A program made the position numbers and the translations under genes. A stretch of 31,251 nt of DNA, taken from a virus. The notes beneath the pieces were generated by a model that did not search any database, was not told the origin of the DNA, and saw only the letters and a list, made by a program, of their open reading frames with translations. Positions 1 to 5,550 of this stretch are shown piece by piece (position 1 is the stretch's first letter; every line of letters begins with the position of its first letter). The DNA is taken from IMG/VR virus record IMGVR_UViG_3300050025_000140, positions 1-31,251 of that record; one strand, 5' to 3'.

Positions 1-104
1 AACATATATATAATTCTCTTCTTAAGACGTTGTTGATGCTGTTCATAAATGCCGATTTTTCGTTACATTTTCGATGTTTATTCTGATGTCAATAGGGCGG
101 TCGT

Positions 105-305
105 ATGGAAAAAAGCTTACCGTACATAATTTTAGAGGTATATCCCTTGGCTATTAATGGTTCTGAAGACCCTGTGATGGCTGAGGCCTATCGACGCGCC
201 TTTGATTGGGCAAATCGTATGGGACTTGAAGAGAATCGGAAGGTGTGCGCTCTGAGGTTTGTAAAATCTTACAACGAGAGGGGTGCTCATTCCTGGCCGA
301 TGTGA
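105..305 (+). CDS. small phage protein with FDWANRMGLE motif
   Basis: A 66-residue protein of unknown function. The ATG follows a weak AGGG ribosome site about 8 nt upstream. The window opens with a TATAAT box at 9-14 that could be a promoter -10 element, but its -35 partner lies outside the window. Residues 33-42 (FDWANRMGLE) recur exactly in the protein encoded at 6068-6433. The underlying DNA (201-231 against 6200-6230) differs at only three bases, all synonymous, so the two genes share a conserved module. There are no membrane segments or enzymatic motifs. It is probably a real small accessory gene. The C-terminal third shows no similarity to the paralogue. Confidence 0.55.
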   Translation: MEKSLPYIILEVYPLAINGSEDPVMAEAYRRAFDWANRMGLEENRKVCALRFVKSYNERGAHSWPM

Positions 306-400
306 GGTCATCTCATGTGCGATATTGAATGCTCCGACTCTGAAAGAAAGCAGGATGAAGACCGATAGATGCCAGATCTTGACGGCACGACTTTGCAATA

Positions 401-506
401 GCCGTAGATCCATTTGGGTGAGGCACGCGGGTGATACCGCTGCGGATGTGACAAATCGCGTAGCGACAAAACACACCAGATGGAGGTTCGAATCCTTCCT
501 ACGGCT
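401..506 (+). tRNA. tRNA-like RNA, non-canonical
   Basis: The 3' part is a textbook tRNA end. A T stem GGAGG/CCTTC (482-486 with 494-498) encloses the loop TTCGAAT, followed by CTACGGC (499-505), which pairs perfectly with GCCGTAG at 401-407. The helix can extend to 9 bp. A D-loop-like stretch (ATTTGGGTGA with GG/CC flanks, 410-423) resembles class II tRNAs. The interior is 74 nt, about 20 more than a Ser or Leu tRNA, and no clean 5-bp/7-nt anticodon arm forms. Candidates are GTGACAA within a GAT/ATC stem (448-454) and GCGG/CCGC with a 6-nt loop (427-440). Alternatively 410-420 pairs with 472-483 to make a long central helix. CCA is not encoded. It could be an atypical tRNA, a decayed tRNA or a tRNA mimic. 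Confidence 0.45.
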
Positions 507-530
507 AATATAGGGAAAAAGGAGATAGAC

Positions 531-1418
531 GTGTACGTATATACAGAAGATAAAAAACAAGATTCAGAAAATCCAGCTTATCAATTTATTCTCAGACACA
601 AATGGTTATTTATAGCCCTAGCAGCACTGATCATTATTTGGATCATGTTTTTTAAGATGATCCAGCCAGGTTATGTAGGCGTTGTGATCGACATGCTGGG
701 AGATCAAAAGGGTGTGGAAGATAAAGAGCTTCATGTCGGAATGCACTGGGTCGCGCCTTGGAAAAGTGTTTATCAGTTTCCAATTTTTGAGCAGAACGAC
801 ACCTGGGAGGGCGAGGGAGAGGGTTTTGACTTTCAAACGTCTGAAGGAATGGCTGTGTCGGCCGACATAGGCATTACCTACCATCTTCGACCGGATGCCA
901 TCCATCTCATCTTTCAGAGATATCGAAGGGGAATGGATGAAATAACCAACGTATTCATTCGTAACTATATTCGTGACGCGGTTAATAAATCTGCATCCAA
1001 AACCAAGATAGAAGACCTATATTCTGGGAAGGAGGGATTCTTTGAGGATGTAGAAGATCACGTCAAAGCTGACCTTGCCCCCATAGGAATCGAGCTATCG
1101 CGCATCTATCTCATCGGTAGGTTTCACTTCCCTCAGACGGTTATCTCTGCACTCAATGCCAAGATTGAGGCCATGCAGCGTGCGCAGCAGCGAGAAAACG
1201 AGCTTAGGGAGGCAGAAGCCGAGGCTAAGAAGCAGATTGCGAAGGCTGAAGGACAGGCGCGGTGCGTTATACTGCAATCGGAGTCAGAGGCGAAGGCTAA
1301 TCTGGTCTTGGCCGCGTCCGTGACCGCCGAACTCATCCAATGGCAGGCTGTCCAGAAGTGGGACGGGAAAATGCCACACGTAACTTCTGGGGCATTGCCG
1401 TTCATCGAGATAAAATGA
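531..1418 (+). CDS. SPFH/band-7 (stomatin/prohibitin-like) membrane protein
   Basis: Encodes 295 residues from a GTG preceded by GGAG with a 6-nt spacer. An in-frame ATG at 480 lies inside the tRNA-like T arm and is unlikely to be used. After a polar N-terminus there is one strong transmembrane helix (about residues 26-43). An SPFH/band-7 core follows, including PGYVGVV, the amphibious WVAPWKSVYQFPIFEQ stretch and TYHLRPD. Next comes a long Ala/Glu/Lys/Arg-rich coiled coil (about 222-255) with the EAEAEAKKQIAKAEG signature. Family members oligomerise into rings on the inner-membrane surface and scaffold proteases or microdomains. In a phage this suggests host-membrane remodelling or protection, but that is inference. 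It starts a short unit with the gene at 1438. Confidence 0.85.
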   Translation: MYVYTEDKKQDSENPAYQFILRHKWLFIALAALIIIWIMFFKMIQPGYVGVVIDMLGDQKGVEDKELHVGMHWVAPWKSVYQFPIFEQNDTWEGEGEGFDFQTSEGMAVSADIGITYHLRPDAIHLIFQRYRRGMDEITNVFIRNYIRDAVNKSASKTKIEDLYSGKEGFFEDVEDHVKADLAPIGIELSRIYLIGRFHFPQTVISALNAKIEAMQRAQQRENELREAEAEAKKQIAKAEGQARCVILQSESEAKANLVLAASVTAELIQWQAVQKWDGKMPHVTSGALPFIEIK

Positions 1419-1437
1419 AAGACAGACGAGGTAAACC

Positions 1438-1863
1438 ATGTTCGGAAAGAAAAAACTACAGGCAGAGCTAGAAAAAAGCCAGAGGGTCGTTGTGTCACTC
1501 GATCGGGCGTCGAACCAGAAGTTGATAAAAACCATGCTACTTGACAGCCTATATAAGCAGATGGTGGTTGATAGCAGATATCGCATAGTTTCTACCCACC
1601 CATACTTTAAAGAAATAAAAGAAGACCTCCGACGATCTGGGTGGAAAGTCCACGACTCGTTTTGCGAAGAAGAGGCCGAGTACGAGATCTGGATTCCTGG
1701 GGAAGCTGCTACAAAGTTGGGTCAAGAAAAGAAGAGTGATATTGAAGAATCCATAGAAGAGTTGTTTGAACAGACCCGAATCGCGGCCGCTGGATACAAA
1801 GAACTCTTCGGTCGTATTGAAGCGATAGAAAATACACTAGACAGCAAAAAGAGAACTAAGTGA
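1438..1863 (+). CDS. hypothetical protein, coiled-coil C-terminus
   Basis: A 141-residue soluble protein starting 20 nt after the SPFH gene, with GAGG upstream of the ATG, so it is probably co-transcribed with it. The N-terminus is basic (MFGKKK) and followed by a short amphipathic helix. The middle has an alpha/beta look (SRYRIVSTHPYFKEIKEDL, then GWKVHDSF and YEIWIPG). The C-terminal 50 residues are predicted helical and charged. No family is recognised. Adjacency to the SPFH protein makes it a candidate partner or cargo of the membrane ring, but the sequence shows nothing beyond linkage. Confidence 0.6.
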   Translation: MFGKKKLQAELEKSQRVVVSLDRASNQKLIKTMLLDSLYKQMVVDSRYRIVSTHPYFKEIKEDLRRSGWKVHDSFCEEEAEYEIWIPGEAATKLGQEKKSDIEESIEELFEQTRIAAAGYKELFGRIEAIENTLDSKKRTK

Positions 1864-1952
1864 TCACTATTAAGTGCGCGAACTGCGGATAGCCGTGTGA
1901 TGACAGCGATGATCTCCATAATGATTTTCCTGGGCTGGTTGTTTTGTCCTAG
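1860..1952 (+). pseudogene. possible decayed small zinc-knuckle ORF
   Basis: A GTG overlaps the TGA of the upstream gene (GTGA junction) and opens a frame reading VITIKCANCG, with a CxxC knuckle, before an amber codon at 1890. The same frame then continues without stops as PCDDSDDLHNDF and onward to TAG at 1950. The Cys-rich, acidic composition looks like a small zinc-binding phage protein interrupted by a nonsense change. TAG ends TerL and other genes here, so the codon is not generally recoded. It could equally be chance. Confidence 0.2.
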
Positions 1953-1988
1953 GATGACAATGCTTTGTTATTTTATTGCCTTACATAT

Positions 1989-2008
1989 AGCCGGAAAGGC
2001 TCTTTTTT
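1989..2008 (+). terminator. weak intrinsic terminator candidate
   Basis: A 4-bp hairpin AGCC/GGCT with loop GGAAA (1989-2001) is followed by a C and six T residues (2003-2008). The stem is short, so termination would be partial. It lies between the SPFH unit and the next gene, 14 nt before that gene's ATG. Confidence 0.3.
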
Positions 2009-2021
2009 GAGAGGATTAGTG

Positions 2022-2354
2022 ATGGACGAATCCGAAAAGATGGTGTCTGAGAATGCTTTCAAAAACTTCATGGCATGGATGGACGAGAGGTGCGCTGAGG
2101 CAGATACCGCGTTGAATGGTCGGATCGACAGGCTGAATAAGGCCGTTGACGTGATGGAATGGAGGATTGATGACCTCCAATCCCCGACAGGGGCAATTCA
2201 TAGGCTTGAGCTTCTGAAAAACGATGCTGATAGGGCGGTTGATGATGTGAATGATGCGCTGTACACTCTTCGATGTGCGCTTCGTAAATACGACAAGAAA
2301 AAGCTCGCTCGTCTCACAAAAGTTATGAAGCTCATGGATCTTGGATTAGAATAA
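2022..2354 (+). CDS. hypothetical helical protein
   Basis: Encodes 110 residues from the ATG at 2022, chosen because GAGAGGA lies 5 nt upstream. An upstream ATG in the same frame at 1965 lacks such a site and runs through the terminator-like hairpin. The protein is almost entirely charged and helical. Heptad-like spacing in NGRIDRLNKAVDVMEWRI and ELLKNDADRAVDDVNDAL suggests a coiled coil, and the C-terminus is basic. There are no cysteines in motif-like spacing and no membrane segment. The function is unknown; it is a small early or accessory phage gene by context. Confidence 0.6.
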   Translation: MDESEKMVSENAFKNFMAWMDERCAEADTALNGRIDRLNKAVDVMEWRIDDLQSPTGAIHRLELLKNDADRAVDDVNDALYTLRCALRKYDKKKLARLTKVMKLMDLGLE

Positions 2355-2368
2355 AAGGAAAAACCAAA

Positions 2369-2641
2369 TTGGAAATGAGAACAAAATGTGATATGTGCGG
2401 ATCGGATATTGTCGATGGTAACTGCTCCTGTGGAATTTGGAGGTCAGCCGACGAAATGAAAGATAATCTTCTGAAAAATAGCATCGAAATGTTTCACGAT
2501 ATGAAACGATTCACCCTTACCGCTGACGCCCCACATCTTGGCGTTGCTGTTGTCTTTTTTCGTGGCGACTATAACGACGCAAAAGAGGTTGAGAAGTATA
2601 TCCATGAAATGAAGGGGCGACCTTACTATGACGAAACCTAA
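2369..2641 (+). CDS. small zinc-ribbon-like protein
   Basis: Encodes 90 residues from TTG at 2369, with AAGGA 9 nt upstream. The ATG at 2375 is an alternative start that loses two residues. Near the N-terminus a CxxC knuckle (CDMC) is followed 10 residues later by CSC, consistent with a small zinc-binding site. The rest has an alternating pattern ending in KEVEKYIHEMKG. The stop at 2639 is followed in the same frame by 67 more open codons (to 2845). The function is unknown; nucleic-acid binding is possible but not shown. Confidence 0.55.
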   Translation: MEMRTKCDMCGSDIVDGNCSCGIWRSADEMKDNLLKNSIEMFHDMKRFTLTADAPHLGVAVVFFRGDYNDAKEVEKYIHEMKGRPYYDET

Positions 2642-2845
2642 TTCAGTGCAGAGTTTTTTAAAGACCTTTATGGCATTTTAGATTTGCATGAGGAGTTCAT
2701 ACATTATCCCGAGGGCGGTCTCGACGACGACTATGACAACTATGATCGAGTCTTAGACGCGATGCAAAACTTCTTCGTAAAGTGGATAATAGAAAAAACA
2801 GAAGAAGAAAAAACAGAGGGGACAATAGAAAAAGATGGACATTGA
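2628..2845 (+). CDS. candidate -1 frameshifted acidic protein
   Basis: An ATG at 2628, with AAGGGG 10 nt upstream, opens a 17-codon frame ending at 2681. Within it, at 2654-2660, lies T TTT TTA in the correct zero-frame phase for a classical -1 slippery heptamer. The -1 frame is open to TGA at 2843 and reads as a plausible protein. It begins FFKDLYGILDLHEE, continues with an acidic Tyr/Asp cluster and ends in a Glu/Lys-rich tail. No ATG with a ribosome site exists in the -1 frame itself. Programmed frameshifting, a single-base deletion in the T6 run, or a sequencing error would all explain this. The downstream gene begins inside it at 2835. Confidence 0.4.
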
Positions 2846-3164
2846 AACAACCTTTACTTTCCCTCCGCCGATCCACCAGGAATTTAGTCGAGGTCTTTTG
2901 TGTGCTCCGTGGCCAAAATACAGCGATCGTTTGTGGAAATACTATCAGCATGTCAAAACAAAGCTGATGAAGAGAGCCGAATATAGTCCGCAAAAGAAAA
3001 AGAAGTGTCTTGAACTAGAGCAGGAGTTTTTAGAGTTGTATGAACAGGCAAAGGTTAAAGAAGAAAAATCACAGACAGCGTTTAGAAACAAGGCTGAAGG
3101 ACCCTTCTATTATCCTAGATTTTCTAGTAAGGGCGACAAAAGATTATATTGGGGACTTCGATAA
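2835..3164 (+). CDS. hypothetical basic phage protein
   Basis: A 109-residue protein whose ATG overlaps the end of the preceding frame by 11 nt, suggesting coupled translation. The first 30 residues are aromatic and proline-rich (FTFPPPIHQEFSRG). The centre is a Lys/Glu-rich amphipathic helix (KKKKCLELEQEFLELYEQAK). The frame ends after GDKRLYWGLR, but another frame stays open to 3237 and reads as plausible protein (DFDKPFWPIPKSN). The true C-terminus may therefore be longer if the G4 run near 3152 is mis-called or slips. No known family. Confidence 0.5.
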   Translation: MDIETTFTFPPPIHQEFSRGLLCAPWPKYSDRLWKYYQHVKTKLMKRAEYSPQKKKKCLELEQEFLELYEQAKVKEEKSQTAFRNKAEGPFYYPRFSSKGDKRLYWGLR

Positions 3165-3243
3165 GCCCTTCTGGCCGATACCGAAATCTAACGCGACTCT
3201 GCGATATCGAAAATATACGGCACTTAAGGACGAATGATGTGCC

Positions 3244-3504
3244 ATGACACAATGGTTTTCGGTTACAGACGACCTTCCACCACAGGATACGCTCTGTCTT
3301 GCGTATAGCGAGCCATGGGGCGCGTACGCACTTGCAAAGTGGAATCCCGCTGTTGGCTGGACGAGTGCGGAAGATCGGCGCGTTAACGTTGTGACGCACT
3401 GGTGTGACCTGGCTATTCCCCTGCCATATGAGATCCGGAATAAGTTAGACCCTGAGCTCGCGAAGAAGCACAAAATTATATCAGAAGATGATGAGGATTG
3501 GTGA
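3244..3504 (+). CDS. DUF551-like small protein
   Basis: An 86-residue protein with the pattern of DUF551 phage and prophage proteins. It begins WFSVTDDLPPQDTLCLAYSE, followed by a central glycine turn and weak beta strands, and then the hallmark VTHWCDLAIPLP near residues 50-61. The function of the family is unknown; members are common in accessory regions of enterobacterial and other phages. A C-terminal acidic tail (SEDDEDW) follows. AAGGA lies about 12 nt before the ATG. The family assignment rests on the WxSV...LP and VTHWxxLPxP pattern recalled for DUF551. Confidence 0.6.
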   Translation: MTQWFSVTDDLPPQDTLCLAYSEPWGAYALAKWNPAVGWTSAEDRRVNVVTHWCDLAIPLPYEIRNKLDPELAKKHKIISEDDEDW

Positions 3505-3510
3505 TGGCGT

Positions 3511-3807
3511 ATGACATCGACTGACGACGAGAGCTTGTTCTGGGCTACTATAGGGGACGCCATGACACCAACCCTAAGCAAGGATCATTTCGGGATATCA
3601 GTTCTAAAGGACTGCTACTGGGATTTTTATACAGATAAAACGGAGGTCGGTGACAAAACGTCACCAACTGAGAAGGGGGAGAATAGGTGGACAGAAAGGA
3701 ATCCGCTTATAGCAGACAAGAGGATGACCATGGCATCGGCTGGACACATATATATTTCACCCTATGGTTATTTCGACACGTACGTCCCTATAACATCAAT
3801 CAAGTAA
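3511..3807 (+). CDS. hypothetical protein
   Basis: A 98-residue frame beginning six bases after the DUF551-like gene; an overlapping ATG at 3504 gives only six codons. It has mixed composition with aromatic residues (DCYWDFYTDK, GHIYISPYGYF) and no recognised motif. Its last 40 bases overlap the convergent minus-strand gene 3768-4019, so the 3' end of at least one of them is constrained by the other. The function is unknown and the coding status is moderately supported by position and length only. Confidence 0.4.
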   Translation: MTSTDDESLFWATIGDAMTPTLSKDHFGISVLKDCYWDFYTDKTEVGDKTSPTEKGENRWTERNPLIADKRMTMASAGHIYISPYGYFDTYVPITSIK

Positions 3808-4019
3808 TAGTACTGACCTTCTTCGTCTTCTCTGATGCACTTGAGCCGTGTTACGTAAGATTGACTGCCCTCGATGTGGTGGACTTCAACTCGATTGGGG
3901 TTGTCGCTTACGACCAGGTAGTCAATGTCTGATAGGTAATACTTTATCGGTTGGCCCGTGCTGTATGCCGGAAAGCAGAAACAGAATAAAACGAACAGTA
4001 ATGAAAGAATCTTTGCCAT
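3768..4019 (-). CDS. small exported protein
   Basis: An 83-residue protein with a clear Sec signal peptide: basic start (MAK), an 11-14-residue hydrophobic core (ILSLLFVLFCFCF), then PAYS followed by TG, a likely signal-peptidase I site near residue 20. It has no lipobox. The mature part is small and beta-like (YYLSDIDYLVV, EGQYYYLIDVIG). TGAGG lies 4 nt before the ATG on the minus strand, a strong ribosome site. It runs against the surrounding genes, behaves like a moron, and lies immediately downstream of the repeat element at 4033-4120 and the promoter-like sequence at 4123-4152. A role in the host periplasm, such as superinfection exclusion, is possible but unproven. Confidence 0.65.
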   Translation of the reverse strand: MAKILSLLFVLFCFCFPAYSTGQPIKYYLSDIDYLVVSDNPNRVEVHHIEGSQSYVTRLKCIREDEEGQYYYLIDVIGTYVSK

Positions 4020-4032
4020 AAAACCTCAATTG

Positions 4033-4120
4033 AGGACACCCCCACTAACGTGGGGAATTGTGGAGTCCTTTCGGAATCCATTCGTTACTCAAGAAACACC
4101 CCCACGAATGTGAGGAGCTT
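4033..4120 (-). CRISPR. two-repeat CRISPR-like element (mini-array?)
   Basis: Two copies of a 28-nt palindromic motif (4033-4060 and 4093-4120) share ACACCCCCAC and GTG-GGA blocks. They sit at an exact 60-nt period, leaving a 32-nt interval (4061-4092), which is the repeat/spacer geometry of many class 1 type I arrays. Each copy contains a CCCCAC/GTGGGG-type hairpin; the copy at 4093 has one mismatch. The motif start GAAACACCCCCACG at 4093 resembles type I-E-like repeats as I remember them. The copies match at only about two thirds of positions, so they are degenerate. The interval also folds (TGGAGTCC/GGAATCCA, with GAAA as loop on the minus strand), which allows the alternative of a three-hairpin leader RNA. 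No cas gene is visible. Confidence 0.4.
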
Positions 4121-4122
4121 CT

Positions 4123-4152
4123 ATTGTACGGCTTCTTCCATCTCATCGTCCA
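4123..4152 (-). promoter_or_regulatory. minus-strand sigma70-like promoter
   Basis: On the minus strand TGGACG (plus 4147-4152; 4 of 6 matches to TTGACA) and TACAAT (plus 4123-4128; 5 of 6 to TATAAT) are separated by 18 nt. Initiation would fall near 4116-4118, at the first base pairs of the first CRISPR-like repeat. The transcript would run through both repeats into the exported-protein gene. Confidence 0.35.
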
Positions 4153-4165
4153 GAAAAAAAAGCTG

Positions 4166-4193
4166 GTGACAAAAAAACAGCATATGGTATTAG
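4166..4193 (+). promoter_or_regulatory. plus-strand promoter candidate
   Basis: GTGACA (4166-4171) and TATTAG (4188-4193) with a 16-nt spacer lie 22 nt before the ATG of the SpoVG-like gene. They would form a divergent pair with the minus-strand promoter at 4123-4152. An A8 tract within CCAG/CTGG sits just upstream (4150-4165). Confidence 0.25.
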
Positions 4194-4214
4194 GGAAGAA
4201 ACGGGACAAAATAT

Positions 4215-4508
4215 ATGACCAATGATTTTGAATTTATTAAGTACGAGCCAACTCCTGGTGAAAAACACCTTGGGTTGGCGACTGTCAAAGCATTCGGGAA
4301 GATCCTCTTACGATTTAAGGTAATTCCAGCAAAAAATGGTGGGTTCTTCTCGGCTCCTCTTTCTTGTAAGCTCCCAGACGGGACGTACACTCCTTCTTTT
4401 ATCTTAGACTCACGCTGCGATGAAGAAGAACTTTTTACTATTATAAGGAAAAACGTCAAACCATTTCAAAAGCAGATGCCAATAGTAAATGAGGAGATCC
4501 CGTTTTGA
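4215..4508 (+). CDS. SpoVG-like small protein
   Basis: A 97-residue protein. The pattern is a short N-terminal strand, LGLATVKAFGKILLRFKVIPAKNG, then GFFSAPLSCKLPDGTYTPSF and a C-terminal helix. It resembles the SpoVG fold, in which a beta-hairpin plus a 'P-S-K-x-PDG' loop contacts nucleic acid. SpoVG family proteins bind DNA or RNA and regulate gene expression, and similar proteins occur in phages. The match is by pattern only and is not strong. It begins an operon with the next gene: its TGA overlaps the next ATG (TGATG). A GGGA stretch upstream gives a weak ribosome site. Confidence 0.5.
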   Translation: MTNDFEFIKYEPTPGEKHLGLATVKAFGKILLRFKVIPAKNGGFFSAPLSCKLPDGTYTPSFILDSRCDEEELFTIIRKNVKPFQKQMPIVNEEIPF

Positions 4509-4795
4509 TGTTGAAAGAGAGCCTTTTTCTAAATCAAGACGGTTGGTTTGATCTGAACTTCGCAAAACCAGATGTCGATCAGCCTTGCGAATATGTCATT
4601 GTCGTCAAAATAAAGGGTTGGTACCATCCGCACGACGGGATCGTGCAATTTATCCCGTGCAAAAGCGAATCGTCAGATGTGCAGGTTACCTCATGGAGAG
4701 AGTGGCTTGGGGCACCAGTGTTCGAAGAAACAACTACGGAGAGGGTCTGTTTTGGCAAGTGCATGGATCACAAGCGACGCATGGTTTGCGTCTGA
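4508..4795 (+). CDS. small Trp-rich protein, DUF551-like pattern
   Basis: A 95-residue protein starting at the TGATG junction. It shows WFDLNFAKPDVDQP, a hydrophobic strand EYVIVVKIKGWYHP, and DVQVTSWREWLGAP. This order (W-x-P, beta strand, then a Trp-containing 'VTSW' block) resembles the DUF551 layout of the gene at 3244, so the two may be distant relatives. The last 44 bases overlap the start of the phosphoesterase-like gene, and the C-terminal tail after about residue 75 (Arg/Cys-rich) may be little constrained. The function is unknown. Confidence 0.5.
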   Translation: MLKESLFLNQDGWFDLNFAKPDVDQPCEYVIVVKIKGWYHPHDGIVQFIPCKSESSDVQVTSWREWLGAPVFEETTTERVCFGKCMDHKRRMVCV

Positions 4796-5393
4796 TCGGG
4801 GCATAAAGCTCTTTAATCGGCCCTTCGCTGACGTAAAAACGATGGAAGAGCAGATTATCTATCGGTGGAATTCAGTCGTAAAACCGACCGATATTGTGTA
4901 TCTCCTGGGCCATTTCGGCGATGCGCCTATTGAGAAGCTTGCTGAGTACCGTCAAAAGCTAAAAGGAAAGATCTGTTTTGTCCGTCACGCGGACGATTTG
5001 TTCTTTCCGGATCTTCTAAATATCGGCTTCGACGCTGTAGCAAGCGAGGTCGTCGTTGACTACAAAACATGGGAATTTACCCTAACGGCCGCACCAAAAG
5101 AGGCCGTCGTATTTGCCGAGCCGGCTTTTGGGATGATAAATCTTCACGGACACGTGGCAGGACGTCAAAGAGTTCTAGGTTCAGCAATTGACGTTTCGGG
5201 CGATGCATGGGACTTTACGCCCATACAATTCGATGACGCTTTAATGGAATACAGAAAAAATCAAAAGAGAGGGTCAGATGGCACAAATTCGTTTAACGTA
5301 TATGGACGGGGTAAATTTATCAGTGCAGATGGATCAAGAGGACTTGGCCAAATTTTTTCAGGAGATAGCGTCAGGCTCGATTCATTGGGATAA
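4752..5393 (+). CDS. metallophosphoesterase-like pseudoenzyme
   Basis: Encodes 213 residues from TTG at 4752, which has GGAGAGG 6-7 nt upstream. The scaffold is that of small phage calcineurin-like phosphoesterases: ITSD at 6-9, FNRPFADVKTMEE, WNSVVKPTDIVYLLG (39-53), LKGKICFVR (70-78) and INLHGH (129-134). Nearly every metal ligand is replaced. DxH is D9-A-W11; the GD motif is G53-H54; GNHD is H79-A-D-D82; the 'SH-P' histidine is Glu in FAEP (121-124); and GHxH is G133-H134-V-A136. It is probably catalytically inert. After residue 170 the frame overlaps the next gene by 116 bases, so its tail is probably incidental. Confidence 0.75.
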   Translation: MASAWITSDAWFASDRGIKLFNRPFADVKTMEEQIIYRWNSVVKPTDIVYLLGHFGDAPIEKLAEYRQKLKGKICFVRHADDLFFPDLLNIGFDAVASEVVVDYKTWEFTLTAAPKEAVVFAEPAFGMINLHGHVAGRQRVLGSAIDVSGDAWDFTPIQFDDALMEYRKNQKRGSDGTNSFNVYGRGKFISADGSRGLGQIFSGDSVRLDSLG

Positions 5394-5550
5394 TAGCCGT
5401 GTGATGGGCTTTTGGACTCCGGTGGGGGCTGTGCGCTTTGCTCAGATAACTTCCGAGGCTAAGAAAGCTGAAGTTCCTCCGGCTCAAACAGACCAATCCA
5501 GTTGTACGGAAAAATCGGACAACTCAACTGATGTGGCACAGGATGTCTAA
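5278..5550 (+). CDS. hypothetical acidic protein
   Basis: A 90-residue protein whose ATG has AGAGAGG five bases upstream, one of the better ribosome sites in this region. The first half is ordered-looking: two strands (AQIRLTYMDGVNLSVQM), a helix (EDLAKFFQEIASG) and WTPVGAVRFAQI. The last 30 residues are Ser/Asp/Gln-rich and probably disordered. It overlaps the tail of the phosphoesterase-like gene by 116 bases, and its stop overlaps the next ATG (TAATG). No family is recognised. Confidence 0.55.
   Translation: MAQIRLTYMDGVNLSVQMDQEDLAKFFQEIASGSIHWDNSRVMGFWTPVGAVRFAQITSEAKKAEVPPAQTDQSSCTEKSDNSTDVAQDV

Noticed and set aside
401-506. tmRNA or selenocysteine tRNA
   Set aside because: It is far too short for tmRNA with no tag frame. 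TCA does not occur in the interior, so a Sec anticodon is excluded.
132-560. 142-codon antisense frame at the left end
   Set aside because: It runs through the tRNA-like element and two plus-strand genes, lacks a ribosome site and ends without any recognisable domain.
1890-1892. Genome-wide TAG recoding
   Set aside because: TerL and the 62-residue gene after the portal end in TAG at natural ends, and no TAG interrupts any large gene.
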